A stretch of 64,000 bases of DNA from Aquabacterium humicola. GTDB taxonomy: Bacteria > Pseudomonadota > Gammaproteobacteria > Burkholderiales > Burkholderiaceae_C. Shown in pieces: positions 53,551-62,938 of the stretch (position 1 is its first letter; each line of letters begins with the position of its first letter). The stretch spans positions 1,302,001-1,366,000 of the forward strand of contig NZ_JARGNB010000001.1 in NCBI RefSeq assembly GCF_030167915.1, written 5' to 3'. The translations under genes were made by a program, and so were the position numbers. Under the pieces are notes generated by a model, which had not been told where the DNA came from, ran no database searches, and was given only the letters and a program-made list of their open reading frames with translations.

Positions 53551-56500
53551 GTGAGCTTTCCACCGCAACTGGGTTCGCTGTTCATCGAGGGGCACCACCG
53601 CCTGCGGCGGCTGGGCCTGGTGCTGTTCGCCGCCGCGCTGCTGCTGCTGGGCGCGGCCGCCGCCCATGCCGGCATCGCCGACGAGATCGAACGCGCCGTC
53701 TCGCACGACCCGCGCGCCACGGCCACCGAGGCGCAGGCCGCGCTCGCCGCCGCGCGTGCGAAGCAGGACCAGCGCGCGACGCTGCTGGCGCTGCGCCGGC
53801 TGGTGAAGGTGCGCGCCGACATTGACGAGACCACCGGCACGCGCGCGCTCATCAACGAGGCGCTGGCGCTGGCCGAGCAGCTGCAGGACAACGACGCGCA
53901 TTCCGAGCTGCTGCTGGGCGACGCGATGATCTCGCACGTGCTCGGCGAAGGCGCGAACACCGACACGCGCTTCGCGCGCGCGGTGACGATGGCCGAGCAG
54001 CGGCAGCAGCCCTTCCACCTCGCACGCGCGCTGATCCAGCATGCGCGCTGGTACGAGGCGCAGGGCCGCAGCAGCGACGCGATGGCCCACCTGAACCGCG
54101 CCTACTCGATCGCCCAGGCGCAGGGCGACCGCTACGCGATGTCGCGCGCGCTCAACGGTGTCGCCGGCGTGCTGAGCCACGTCGACCGCCTGTCGCCGAG
54201 CAAGGCCAACGAGGCGATCGGGCGCTACCGCGCCGCGCTGGAGCTGATCGACCCCGAGGTCTACCGCACCTACGCCGTGCGCATGTGGCACAACCTGGCC
54301 GGGGTGCTGATGGGCCAGGGCGGCCCCGCCGAGGTGGACGAGGCGCGCAGCCTCGTCGAGCGCGCGCTGGCGATGGCCGAGCGGCTGGACTACGGCGACA
54401 TCCAGAACTTCCTGCTGGCGCTGCTGGTCGAGGCCGAGCTGAAGGCCGGCCGCCCCGACGCCGCACTGGCCGCGCTGGCCCGCGCCAGCCAGCCGCGCAC
54501 CGGCGCGGCGCTGCCGGCACCCTTGCCAGCGTCCTTGCGTTTCCGGCTGGCGGTGGCGCGCGCCGATGCGCTGTCGCGCCAGGGCCAGCGCGCCGCGAGC
54601 GCCGAGGCGCTGGACGCGGCCCGCAAGATCCTGGCCGCGCTGAGCTCGCCGCGCTGGGCCGCGCGCTACCACGAGATCGACGCGGCCGTCGCCGCGCGCC
54701 ATGGCGACTACGAGAGCGCCTTCCGCGCGCTGGGCCGGCTGCGCGAGGCCGAGAAGGCGATGATCACCGCCAGCAACAACGCCGCGGTGACCGAGCTGCG
54801 CACGCGCTTCGACCTCGAGCGCAAGGAGTACGAGAACTCGCTGCTGCGCGCGCGCGAGGCCGAATCGGAAGCGCGCCGCGGGCTGCTGATCGCGCTGCTC
54901 GCCGCGAGCGTGCTGCTGTTCGGCGGCCTCGCGCTGTGGTGGCGCCAGCGCCTGAAGCGCCGGCTGCGCGCGGCCAACGCGCTGAAGGCCGCGGTGGTCG
55001 ACCACGCGATGGAAGCCATCGTCACCGCCGATGCGAACGGCCGCATCGTCGAATTCAACCCGGCGGCCGAAGCGATGTTCGGCCAGCCCCGCGCGCATGT
55101 CGTCGGCCAGTCCGGCGAGCTGCTGCTGCCCGAAGGCGACCGGCCGCGCGGCCGCGCGCTGCTGGCGCAGCTGCAGCACGGCGGCGACGCCGCCGAGGCG
55201 CTGTACGGGCGGCGCTGGCCGCTGCGCGGGCGGCGCGCCGACGGCAGCGAGTTCCCGGTCGAGGCGGTGCTGTGGCGCGCGGAGGTCGACGGTGTCGTGC
55301 ACTACACCGCCAGCGTGCGCGACGTCACCGAGCAGCACCGCAGCGCCGAGACCATCGAGCGCCAGCGCAACGAGCTGCGCCAGAGCGAGAAGCTGACGAC
55401 GATGGGCAGCCTGCTGGCCGGCGTCGCGCACGAGCTGAACAACCCGCTGGCGGTGGTGATGGGGCGCGCGTCGCTGCTGGAGGAGATGTGCGCGCAGCTG
55501 CCGCAGGGCGGCCCGCTGCAGGTCGAGGCCCAGCGCGTGCGCGAGGCCGCGCTGCGCTGCAGCCGCATCGTGCGCACCTTCCTGAACATGGCGCGCCAGC
55601 GCAGCGCCCCGCGCGGCGAGGTGCAGCTCAACGACGTGGTGCAGGGCGCCGCCGAGATGCTGGGCTATGTGCTGCGCACGCATGCGATCCGCGTCGAGCT
55701 GACGCTGGCGCCGGACCTGCCCGCGGTGTGGGGCGACGGCGACCAGCTCGGCCAGGTGGTGCTGAACCTGTTCGTCAATGCGCAGCAGGCGATGTCCGGC
55801 AGCGCCGACGGCGCACGCCGGCTGCGCATCGAGACCGGCCACGACGCTGGGTCGGGCGAGGCCGGCCGCCGCATCTGGCTGCGCGTCGCCGACACCGGCC
55901 CCGGCGTGCCCCCCGAGGTGGCCGAGCGCATCTTCATGCCCTTCTTCACCACCAAGGGCGAAGGCATGGGCACCGGCATGGGCCTGGCGGTGTCGCGCGC
56001 GATCGCGCACGAGCACGGCGGCGACCTCGAGCTGGAGCCGAGCGCGCAAGGCGCGTCCTTCCTGTTCTGGCTGCCGCTCGAGGCGACGATCCCGCCGCGC
56101 ACGGCCGCGCCGCTGCCGCAGCCCGCGGCCGAAGCGCCCGACGGCGCGCGCGTGCTGGTGGTCGACGACGAGCCCGAGCTCGCCGACGTGATGCGCGCGA
56201 TGCTCGAATCCGCCGGCTTCGACGTCACCACCGCCGAGTCCGGCGAAGTGGCGATCGAGATGCTGCAGCTCGGCCGCTTCGACGCCATCGTCAGCGACCT
56301 GCGCATGCCCGACACCGACGGCGCCGCGCTGTGGCGCGCGGTGAAGGCGCACCAGCCCGCGCTGGCCGAGCGCATGCTGTTCGTCACCGGCGACACGCTG
56401 AGCCTGGACGCCAGCCGCCTGCTCGCCGAGACCGGCTGCCAGGCGCTGGAGAAGCCGTTTTCGGGGGCGGAGCTGGTGGCGAAGGTGCGGGCGCTGCTGG

Positions 56501-56583
56501 GGCGCTGGACCCGTCAGGAAGCGGACGAGTTCGAACGCGCTACAGCCCCATTCAGGCAGATCGATCCGGAGCTGTGGAAGTAG
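53551..56583 (+). CDS. Hybrid histidine kinase with extracytoplasmic TPR sensor
   Basis: The 1,010-residue kinase begins at GTG 53551. A signal/TM segment (about 20-42) is followed by a TPR-like helical region to about 400 (e.g. LARALIQHARWYEAQGRSSDAM), a second membrane helix (LLIALLAASVLLFGGLALWW, about 445-465), a PAS domain with AIVTADANGRIVEFNPAAEAMFG, HisKA with phospho-acceptor His627 (GVAHELNNPL), HATPase motifs NLFVNAQQAM and TGPGVPPEVAERIF, and a receiver domain with Asp916 (VSDLRMPDTDG). The receiver suggests phosphorelay or feedback. No partner regulator adjoins it. It is convergent with the lipoprotein downstream. Confidence 0.87.
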   Translation: MSFPPQLGSLFIEGHHRLRRLGLVLFAAALLLLGAAAAHAGIADEIERAVSHDPRATATEAQAALAAARAKQDQRATLLALRRLVKVRADIDETTGTRALINEALALAEQLQDNDAHSELLLGDAMISHVLGEGANTDTRFARAVTMAEQRQQPFHLARALIQHARWYEAQGRSSDAMAHLNRAYSIAQAQGDRYAMSRALNGVAGVLSHVDRLSPSKANEAIGRYRAALELIDPEVYRTYAVRMWHNLAGVLMGQGGPAEVDEARSLVERALAMAERLDYGDIQNFLLALLVEAELKAGRPDAALAALARASQPRTGAALPAPLPASLRFRLAVARADALSRQGQRAASAEALDAARKILAALSSPRWAARYHEIDAAVAARHGDYESAFRALGRLREAEKAMITASNNAAVTELRTRFDLERKEYENSLLRAREAESEARRGLLIALLAASVLLFGGLALWWRQRLKRRLRAANALKAAVVDHAMEAIVTADANGRIVEFNPAAEAMFGQPRAHVVGQSGELLLPEGDRPRGRALLAQLQHGGDAAEALYGRRWPLRGRRADGSEFPVEAVLWRAEVDGVVHYTASVRDVTEQHRSAETIERQRNELRQSEKLTTMGSLLAGVAHELNNPLAVVMGRASLLEEMCAQLPQGGPLQVEAQRVREAALRCSRIVRTFLNMARQRSAPRGEVQLNDVVQGAAEMLGYVLRTHAIRVELTLAPDLPAVWGDGDQLGQVVLNLFVNAQQAMSGSADGARRLRIETGHDAGSGEAGRRIWLRVADTGPGVPPEVAERIFMPFFTTKGEGMGTGMGLAVSRAIAHEHGGDLELEPSAQGASFLFWLPLEATIPPRTAAPLPQPAAEAPDGARVLVVDDEPELADVMRAMLESAGFDVTTAESGEVAIEMLQLGRFDAIVSDLRMPDTDGAALWRAVKAHQPALAERMLFVTGDTLSLDASRLLAETGCQALEKPFSGAELVAKVRALLGRWTRQEADEFERATAPFRQIDPELWK

Positions 56584-56593
56584 ACGACGCGCC

Positions 56594-57310
56594 TCAGCGA
56601 TCGAGCAGGCGCCGCGCGGCAACCACGCCGCGCCGTTTCGACACGCGGATCTCGTCGTAACCGATCGACTGAGCGGCCGTCGGTGACGCCGCGACGACCC
56701 AGTGCTCATGCTCGCGGTCGAGCACCTGCACGGTCGCATCGCCCTGCAGCGTTCTGCGGCTCAGCACGAACGCCCGCGCCAGGCAGGCGGCACCCACCGC
56801 GGTGGCTGCGTCCGGCGCGCAGCCTGCCGGCAGCTCGGTCAGCGAAACCCTGAGTGCCGACGCGTCGGCCGGTACGCGATGAGGTCGCCGATCCGCGTCG
56901 GACGAGCAGACCACACGGCCGCCATGGCCGACGAGTCCGCAGCCGGTCGTCGACGTGCGCTCGTATCGCTCATGCACGGAGCGCAACTGCTCACCCTCGA
57001 ACTCGATGCGCACGTTATCGTCGTAGCGCGAGCGCGACCCAACCGGCAGGCCGAGCGCGACGCCGGACATCGTCGAGCGCACGGGCGACCCGGCCAGGCC
57101 CGCATGCTGGAAGCTGTAGAACCAGGTCTCGTTGCCACCCTGCTGCTCGCGCCGCGCCGGCGGACCGAGGCTGCGCTCCACATCCGCCTTGCTCTCGAGA
57201 TTGATGTCGATCTGCTCGTAATCAGCCGAGGACACCATCAGCCCGACACAGCCCGGCAGCAGCCCGATGAGCGCCAGCCAGCCCGCCCGCGCGAGGCCGC
57301 TCGGCTTCAC
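56594..57310 (-). CDS. Lipoprotein with a BamE/SmpA-like segment
   Basis: GTG 57310 overlaps the hydratase stop by 4 bases and gives 238 residues. The signal peptide has lipobox LIGLLPGC. SKADVERSLGPPARREQQ followed by ETWFYSF resembles the repeated ADVERxLGxP pattern of SmpA/BamE proteins, which act in outer-membrane assembly, but the rest does not match clearly. The C-terminal part has several Cys and Arg-rich stretches. Coupled translation with two catabolic genes is odd for an envelope protein. Function uncertain. Confidence 0.65.
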   Translation of the reverse strand: MKPSGLARAGWLALIGLLPGCVGLMVSSADYEQIDINLESKADVERSLGPPARREQQGGNETWFYSFQHAGLAGSPVRSTMSGVALGLPVGSRSRYDDNVRIEFEGEQLRSVHERYERTSTTGCGLVGHGGRVVCSSDADRRPHRVPADASALRVSLTELPAGCAPDAATAVGAACLARAFVLSRRTLQGDATVQVLDREHEHWVVAASPTAAQSIGYDEIRVSKRRGVVAARRLLDR

Positions 57311-58125
57311 GCGAACACCACCTCGATCCCGTCGATCGCCACGCCGTGCAGCGCGGTCGACCAGCGCTCGCCCGGCGCGATCGGCAGCGCACGGGTCAGC
57401 GTGCCGGTGGTGACCATCTCCCCGGCTTCGAGCGGCGGCTGCGCCGGGTCGGCTGCGAGCACCTCGACCAGGTGGCGCAGCGCGAAGAGCGGACCGTCGA
57501 GCACGTTGGCCGCATGGCCGTGGTCGGCCGGCTGGCCGTTGCGCAGCAGGTCGATCTGGAACGACGACAGGCTCGCCAGCCAGCCTGCCCGATCGGCGTC
57601 GATCACCGAGCGGCGCGGCCCCAGCAGCAGCGCGCCGTGCAGGCCGAAGGCGGCCACCGTGTCCGCCGCGGCGAATTTCCACGCCGGAAAGATCGACTGC
57701 ACGATCTCGAAGCCGTGCGCGATCCAGTCGATGCAGCCGAGCACGGCCGCAGCGTCCATGCCCGGTTCCGGCGCGCGGGCCAGGCCGAAGACGATCTCCG
57801 GCTCGATGCGCGGCTCGGCCAGGCCCTCCAGTGCGAAGCGGCCACCGAGCGTGGCGAGCTCGTGCACGGTGGACGCGTACATCGTGCCCCAGATCGGCGC
57901 GTAAACGCCGTACTCGTCCCAGATCGTGCGGTTGGTGAAGCCGATCTTGCGGCCGACCGGCAGTTCGCCGCGCGCGAGGCGGGTGGCGCGCACCTGTGCC
58001 GCGGCGTCGTAGGCGGTGGCGAGGTCCAGGCCGTCGCCGCGCGACGAGAACGGCGCGATCTGGCGCTCGCCGTCGCGGGCGGCGAGCGCTTCGGCGGCGA
58101 TCGCCGCGGCGGACGGTCGGGTCAT
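57307..58125 (-). CDS. 2-keto-4-pentenoate hydratase-type enzyme
   Basis: This 272-residue protein of the fumarylacetoacetase-fold hydratase family shows VGRKIGFTNRTIWDEYGVYAP, EGLAEPRIEPEIVFGLA with the metal-binding Glu pair, and GEMVTTGTLTRALPIAPGE. Such enzymes hydrate 2-hydroxypentadienoate in meta-cleavage of aromatics, or decarboxylate related acids. It overlaps a GST gene upstream and a lipoprotein gene downstream by 4 bases each. The GST neighbour suggests an aromatic or chlorinated substrate. No dioxygenase is nearby. Confidence 0.84.
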   Translation of the reverse strand: MTRPSAAAIAAEALAARDGERQIAPFSSRGDGLDLATAYDAAAQVRATRLARGELPVGRKIGFTNRTIWDEYGVYAPIWGTMYASTVHELATLGGRFALEGLAEPRIEPEIVFGLARAPEPGMDAAAVLGCIDWIAHGFEIVQSIFPAWKFAAADTVAAFGLHGALLLGPRRSVIDADRAGWLASLSSFQIDLLRNGQPADHGHAANVLDGPLFALRHLVEVLAADPAQPPLEAGEMVTTGTLTRALPIAPGERWSTALHGVAIDGIEVVFA

Positions 58126-58922
58126 GGGGTGGAGCCGGTGGACGCCATCGGCGCCGGAATCGACGGCCCCGGCCACAGCACCCGATCCTCACGGATCTCG
58201 TTGAAGAACCAGTCGTGGAAACCACGTGCCAGCATCCATTCGATGCGGTCGCCGCGCCAGAAGATCCTGCGCCGCTCGACGTCCTGCGCGCCGACCGTGG
58301 CCAGGAAGTCGCGGGCGCGCTGCAGGTCGGCGCGGCACACCGGCAGCGCGCGCAGGCGGCGGAACCAGGCACTGAGCTGCGGATACGCGTCGGCGCTCCA
58401 TTCGGCGTCCATCGCGCGTGCGCTGGCCAGGTGCGGGAACAGCGCGAAGTCGGCGATCGACGGCGCGTCGCCGCTGACGAAGTCGCGCGCGGCAAGGTCG
58501 CGCTCCAGCGCGTCGTACACCGGCTTCAGGTCCGCGCAGGCGGCTTCCTGCAACCCGGCCGGCATCGCGTCGTCGCGCTCGGCCCACTTCCAGTACGAGA
58601 CGTTGATCAGGATCGGGTCGATGAAGCTGTCGGCCGTGCGCTCCCAGGCGCGGGCATGCACGCGCGCCGCGGGCGACGCCGGCAGCACCGGGTTCGCCGG
58701 GTAGCGGTGGTCGAGGTAGGCGACGATGTCCGACGAGTTGACCACCACCACGCCGTCGTCGACCAGCGTCGGCACCTCGATGCGGCCGTTGACCGCCTGC
58801 AGCGCGGCGTGGTTGGTCTTCAGCAAGCCATCGAGGGCCTCGAAGGCCAGGCCCTTGTGCTCCAGCACCAGGCGCACCTTGCGCGCGAACGGGCTGAAGG
58901 CGCTGTCGTAGAGCGTGATCAT
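58122..58922 (-). CDS. Glutathione S-transferase family protein
   Basis: The 266-residue GST has an N-terminal thioredoxin-like domain (LYDSAFSPFARKVRLVLEHKG, with Ser in the catalytic region) and the cis-Pro/glutathione loop RIEVPTLVDDGVVVVNSSDIV. Its helical C-terminal domain contains VSGDAPSIADFALFPHLAS. A long C-terminal tail beyond the usual 220 residues is unusual. It is the first gene of the GST-hydratase-lipoprotein operon. The conjugation substrate is not known. Confidence 0.88.
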   Translation of the reverse strand: MITLYDSAFSPFARKVRLVLEHKGLAFEALDGLLKTNHAALQAVNGRIEVPTLVDDGVVVVNSSDIVAYLDHRYPANPVLPASPAARVHARAWERTADSFIDPILINVSYWKWAERDDAMPAGLQEAACADLKPVYDALERDLAARDFVSGDAPSIADFALFPHLASARAMDAEWSADAYPQLSAWFRRLRALPVCRADLQRARDFLATVGAQDVERRRIFWRGDRIEWMLARGFHDWFFNEIREDRVLWPGPSIPAPMASTGSTP

Positions 58923-58946
58923 CGGCGGTTCTCCCGGGTTCGTTGT

Positions 58947-59573
58947 TCAGTCGCGCCGCTCGAATGCCAGCTTCACGCCCAGCCCCAGCAGCACCGCGCC
59001 GCTCGTGCGGTACAGCCCGGTGAGCACGCGCGGCCGCGCGCGCAGCCAGCCGGACAAGAGGCCCGCCGCCAGGCCCACCGGGCCCTTGACCAGGAAGGTC
59101 AGCGCCGCGAAGGCGAGGCCGAGCGCGAAGACGGTGGCGGTGGGGTGCGCCGCGCCGGGCGCGACGAACTGCGGCAGGAAGGCGAAGTAGAAGACGGCGA
59201 TCTTCGGGTTCGAGACGTTCGACAGCGCACCGTCGGCGAACAGCCGCAGCAGCGAGCGCGGCGCGCCGGCCGCGGCCACCAGCTCGTGCCCGCGGCTGCG
59301 CAGCAATTGCACGCCGAGCCAGACCAGGTAGGCCGCGCCGATCAGCTTCAGCGCGATGAACAGCCATTCGGACGTGCGCAGGATCGCGCCGAGGCCGAGC
59401 GTCGCGAGCACCGTGTGGCCGACCAGGCCGACGCTGACGCCGGCCGCCGTGGCGACGCCGGCGCCCGGCCCCTGCGCGACCGAGCGCGACATCACGAGGA
59501 TCATGTCCTGGCCTGGCGTGACGATCAGGACCAGCGACGCGACGATGAAGAGCAGCCAGGTGGCTTCGAGCAT
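58947..59573 (-). CDS. LysE/RhtB-family exporter
   Basis: This 208-residue membrane protein has six hydrophobic segments and the RhtB landmarks LIVTPGQDMILVMSRSVAQG and NPKIAVFYFAFLPQFV. Members export amino acids, small amides or metabolites. It is the last gene of a minus-strand run with methyltransferase, SUMF1-type, amidase and propeller genes, 65 bases downstream of the methyltransferase, so it may export their product. Substrate unknown. Confidence 0.86.
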   Translation of the reverse strand: MLEATWLLFIVASLVLIVTPGQDMILVMSRSVAQGPGAGVATAAGVSVGLVGHTVLATLGLGAILRTSEWLFIALKLIGAAYLVWLGVQLLRSRGHELVAAAGAPRSLLRLFADGALSNVSNPKIAVFYFAFLPQFVAPGAAHPTATVFALGLAFAALTFLVKGPVGLAAGLLSGWLRARPRVLTGLYRTSGAVLLGLGVKLAFERRD

Positions 59574-59638
59574 GGGCGGCCTCGGCGAGCGGACAAGGCC
59601 CGCCAGCATAGCCGCAGCCGCGCGCGTTGGCCCGCGCT

Positions 59639-60442
59639 TCAGACCCTCGCCGCGACCTGGATCAGCGTGAAGGTGGTGCCCCAGGCATCGGGTCGGGCGA
59701 TCTCGTCCTCGGCGCGCGCGATCAGCGCGTCGAGCTCGGCCGCCGGCAGCAGCGCCTGCAGCCGCGGCTTCAGCGCGGTCGCGAACTGCACCGGCAGCCG
59801 CAGGTACGGATGCCCCGGCTCCAGCGCGAGCACCTGCGCGCGCACGCGCGGCTGCAGGCCGATCGAGCGCAGCCATGTCGGCAGCGCACGGCCGGCATTG
59901 AAGTCGCCGCCGGAGGCGCGGAAGCCCTGCTCGATCAGCGCGATCAGCGCCATCGCCGCCGGCGCGTCCGGATGCACGCGCCACGACGCCAGGTCGGGGT
60001 CTTCCAGCACCAGCCAGCCGCCCGGCCGCAGCCAGCGGCGGAAGGCCGCCAGCTGCGCCTCGGCGCGGCCGAGCGGCGCGATCTGGAAGCGTGCGTGCAC
60101 GAGGTCGAACGACGCTTCGGGCAGCGCGCTGGCGAAGAGGTCGTCGCGCGCCAGCGTCACGTTGGCCAGGGCCTCGTCCTGCACGAATTGGCGCGCGCCG
60201 GCGAGCATCTTGTCGTCGACATCGGTGCCCAGCACCTGGCCCTCGGCACCGACCCATTCGCTCAGCACGCGCAGCCAGCCCATCACGCCGCAGCCGACCT
60301 CGAGTGCCTTCGCCCCCGCGGGCGCGGGCAGCTCGGCCAGCAGGCTGCGGCCGGCGGGCTCCCAGACGCGCGACTGCAGCTGCAGCCGCTGCAGCTCGGA
60401 CGCCTGGCCGGCGAGCAGGTAACCGGACTCGGAAGAACTCAT
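59639..60442 (-). CDS. SAM-dependent class I methyltransferase
   Basis: The 267-residue enzyme shows the SAM-binding motif KALEVGCGVMGWLRVLSEWVG, then GQVLGTDVDDKMLAGARQFV and FDLVHARFQIAPLG. It resembles the UbiE/methyltransferase_25 group acting on small molecules. The first 35 residues (SGYLLAGQASELQRLQLQSR) are the usual lead-in of this family. It is encoded 42 bases after the SUMF1-type gene in the same run. Acceptor unknown; N- or O-methylation of a metabolite is likely. Confidence 0.87.
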   Translation of the reverse strand: MSSSESGYLLAGQASELQRLQLQSRVWEPAGRSLLAELPAPAGAKALEVGCGVMGWLRVLSEWVGAEGQVLGTDVDDKMLAGARQFVQDEALANVTLARDDLFASALPEASFDLVHARFQIAPLGRAEAQLAAFRRWLRPGGWLVLEDPDLASWRVHPDAPAAMALIALIEQGFRASGGDFNAGRALPTWLRSIGLQPRVRAQVLALEPGHPYLRLPVQFATALKPRLQALLPAAELDALIARAEDEIARPDAWGTTFTLIQVAARV

Positions 60443-60484
60443 GGCCTCTCCTTCAGGGAACGCTGCATTCTGGGGTGCCGCCGC

Positions 60485-61552
60485 TCAGGCGGGCATCGGG
60501 TCCTCCGCCAGCCGGAAGCCGGCGACGTAGACGCGGGTCGTGCGGTGGATGCCATGCCGGCGCTTGCAGCGGGCCAGGTCGCGGAAGCGCGCGAAGCTGC
60601 CGCCGCGCGCGACGCGGTAGCGGCCGTTGATCTGCACCAGGTGGTCGTCGACGAACTGGCCGCCGGGATAAGGCGCATAGTCAGTGGCCACCAGCTCCTC
60701 GACGTTGCCGGACAGGTCCTGCGCACCGCAGCGTGCGGCGCCGCGCGGGAACATGCCAACCGGCGAGGTGCTCAGCAATCCGCATTCGACGGTATTGCAG
60801 CGGTCCGGATCGAAATGGTCGCCCCACGGGTACTCGCGCTGCGCCGGGCCGCCGGCGGCGAGCTCCCACTCGGCTTCGCTCGGCAGCCGGAAGCGCCGGC
60901 CGGTGGCGCCGGACAGCCACGCGCAATAGGCCTCGGCGCTGGCGGCGTCGACCGAGTGCACCGGGTGGTTCGCGCGTTCCAGCGGGTAGCGGCCGAGCTC
61001 CCAGCTGGTGGGCAGCACCGGGTGGCCGGTGGCCAGCAGGAAGGCGCGGTACTCGTGGTTGGTGACGGGATAGCGGCCGATGCGGAAGGCGGCGATGTGC
61101 GCCCGGTAGGCGGGGCACTCCTTGGCGATCCAGGCGCGGTCGAGCCCGAGTCCGGCCAGCGAGGCCATCACCGCGTCGACCCGCTCCGGCGCAAGGCCCA
61201 GCGTGAACTCGCCGCCGGCGACGTCCACCATCGGCGGCGCCAGCGGCTTCAGGCGCGGATCACCCGCCAGCGCCAGCAGCTGGCCGGCGAGCCAGCGCTC
61301 GGCGATCGGCGCATCGGCATCGGCCAGGCGCTCCAGCCAGTCGGCCTCGTCGCCGCGCAGCAGGCGCCGCATCAGCGCCGGCTGCGGCGTCGAGAGACGC
61401 GACGGCACGTGGTAGGCCGGCAGGCCGAGCAGTTCACTTTCACTCAAGGTGAGCGGCAGTTCGGCCGGCAGGGTCGGCCAGAAGAAGTGGCCGTGGCCGG
61501 TTGACGAGGTCGGCGCGGGAAGGTCGGTGGGCGCGGGCATGGCAACGGTCAT
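60485..61552 (-). CDS. SUMF1/EgtB/PvdO-family (formylglycine-enzyme fold) protein
   Basis: The 355-residue protein has a unique helical N-terminal part (about 1-105) followed by the FGE-sulfatase fold: MVDVAGGEFTLG, FRIGRYPVTNHEYRAFLLATG, RFRLPSEAEWELAAGG and LSGNVEELVATDY. The two active-site cysteines of true formylglycine enzymes are not both present; only one Cys lies in the corresponding segment (LARCKRRHGIHR). A PvdO- or EgtB-like oxygenase activity is therefore more likely, but the DinB domain of EgtB is absent. It lies between amidase and methyltransferase genes. Confidence 0.8.
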   Translation of the reverse strand: MTVAMPAPTDLPAPTSSTGHGHFFWPTLPAELPLTLSESELLGLPAYHVPSRLSTPQPALMRRLLRGDEADWLERLADADAPIAERWLAGQLLALAGDPRLKPLAPPMVDVAGGEFTLGLAPERVDAVMASLAGLGLDRAWIAKECPAYRAHIAAFRIGRYPVTNHEYRAFLLATGHPVLPTSWELGRYPLERANHPVHSVDAASAEAYCAWLSGATGRRFRLPSEAEWELAAGGPAQREYPWGDHFDPDRCNTVECGLLSTSPVGMFPRGAARCGAQDLSGNVEELVATDYAPYPGGQFVDDHLVQINGRYRVARGGSFARFRDLARCKRRHGIHRTTRVYVAGFRLAEDPMPA

Positions 61553-61567
61553 GGGGGCACTCCTGGG

Positions 61568-62938
61568 CTATACCTGGGCATACCGCAACAGCGATTCGAC
61601 GAAGAGCGCCGCTTCGAACAGCCGCGCATCGTGGCCGCCGGGCGCGGCCAGCATCACGCCCACCGGGGCCTCCTCGCGGGCCTGGCAGGGCAGCGAGATC
61701 GCGCAGCCGCCGACCAGCGTGATCGCGACCGTGTTGCGCAGCAAGCGCTGGTTGATGCGCTGCGCCTCGGGGCCGTCGCCGTCGGCCTCGGCGATCGTCG
61801 GCGCGGTGATCGGCACCGTCGGCGCCAGCAGCACGTCGACGCCGCGCAGCTCGCGCGCGAAGCGGCGCACGATCGCCGCGCGCTGGCGCTTCAGCTGCGC
61901 GAGGCGCTGGTCGTCGGTGCGTGCGCCCAGCAGGATGCGCTGGCGCACCAGCGCATCGACGCAGTGGATCGCACCGCCGGCGGCCCCGTGCGCGCGCCAG
62001 GCCTCGGCCGCGGTGATGCCGCCGTCGGCGCACAGCGCGGCCAGCTCGCCGAAGACCGGCAGCGGCAGGCGCTGCACCGACGCGCCGGCGCGGCCGAGCA
62101 ACATCAGCACACGCTCGAAGGCCGCGGCCACCGGCGCCGCGAGCTGCTCGGTGAACAGGCTCTCGGCCACCGCGAAGCGGAACGTGCGCGGCGCGCGGTC
62201 GCGCCGGATGCGCAACGGCCGGCCGGCGACCACGCCGTCGACGCGCCAGCAGTCGTCGACGCAATGCGCGAGGCTGCCGATGGTGTCGCTGGCCGGGGAC
62301 AGCGGAAACAGGCCGGCGCTCGGCACGCGGCCCAGCGACGGGCGGAAGCCGACCAGCCCGCACAGCGCGGCCGGCACCCGCAGCGAGCCGCCGGTGTCGG
62401 TGCCGAGCGCGACGTGCGCCATGCGGTCGCTGACCGACACCGCGCCGCCGGAGGTCGAACCGCCCGGGATGCGCGCTTCGGCACGACGCCAGGGGTTGCG
62501 CGGCGGCTGCCAGGCCGGGTGCGTGCCGGTGACCGAATACGCGAACTCGGACATCGACGTGCGGCCGACGAGGATCGCGCCGGCGCTGCGCAGGCGTTCG
62601 ACGGCCACCGCGTCGCGCGTGGCCGGCGCCGCGGCGGCTCGCGTCGGCGAACCGGCGCGCGTGACCTGCCCGGCGATGTCGAAGTTGTCCTTCACGCTGA
62701 CGATCACGCGGTCGAGCGGCGTGCGCAGCGTGCGCCCCCCGCCCTGCTGCAGCTGTGCGGCCCGGGTGCGCGCGGCGTCGGCATCGTGCTGCACGAAGAC
62801 CCGCGCGCCTTCGCCCCGCGGCTCGGCGGTGTTGGCCAGCGCGATGTCCACCGCGTCGCCCGCGCGCAGCCAGCCGCCGCCGAGCGCCGCGTGGTATTCG
62901 GCGATCGGCCCCAGCGGGTCGAGCGTGGGACCCCGCAT
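61568..62938 (-). CDS. Amidase (amidase signature family)
   Basis: The Ser-Ser-Lys amidase of 456 residues has catalytic Lys in VIVSVKDNFDIAG, the cis-Ser in GGSTSGGAVSV and the nucleophile Ser in TDTGGSLRVPAALCG. It is a cytoplasmic hydrolase of amides, close in size to GatA-like or aryl-acylamidase members. The ATG overlaps the stop of the propeller gene by one base (TGATG), and the SUMF1-type gene begins 15 bases after its stop, so the run is one transcript. Substrate unknown. Confidence 0.88.
   Translation of the reverse strand: MRGPTLDPLGPIAEYHAALGGGWLRAGDAVDIALANTAEPRGEGARVFVQHDADAARTRAAQLQQGGGRTLRTPLDRVIVSVKDNFDIAGQVTRAGSPTRAAAAPATRDAVAVERLRSAGAILVGRTSMSEFAYSVTGTHPAWQPPRNPWRRAEARIPGGSTSGGAVSVSDRMAHVALGTDTGGSLRVPAALCGLVGFRPSLGRVPSAGLFPLSPASDTIGSLAHCVDDCWRVDGVVAGRPLRIRRDRAPRTFRFAVAESLFTEQLAAPVAAAFERVLMLLGRAGASVQRLPLPVFGELAALCADGGITAAEAWRAHGAAGGAIHCVDALVRQRILLGARTDDQRLAQLKRQRAAIVRRFARELRGVDVLLAPTVPITAPTIAEADGDGPEAQRINQRLLRNTVAITLVGGCAISLPCQAREEAPVGVMLAAPGGHDARLFEAALFVESLLRYAQV

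Noticed and set aside
53284-56739. A minus-strand frame of 1,151 codons opposite the hybrid kinase
   Set aside because: Antisense to all kinase domains, with biased Arg/Ala/Gln content and no motif. A GC shadow.
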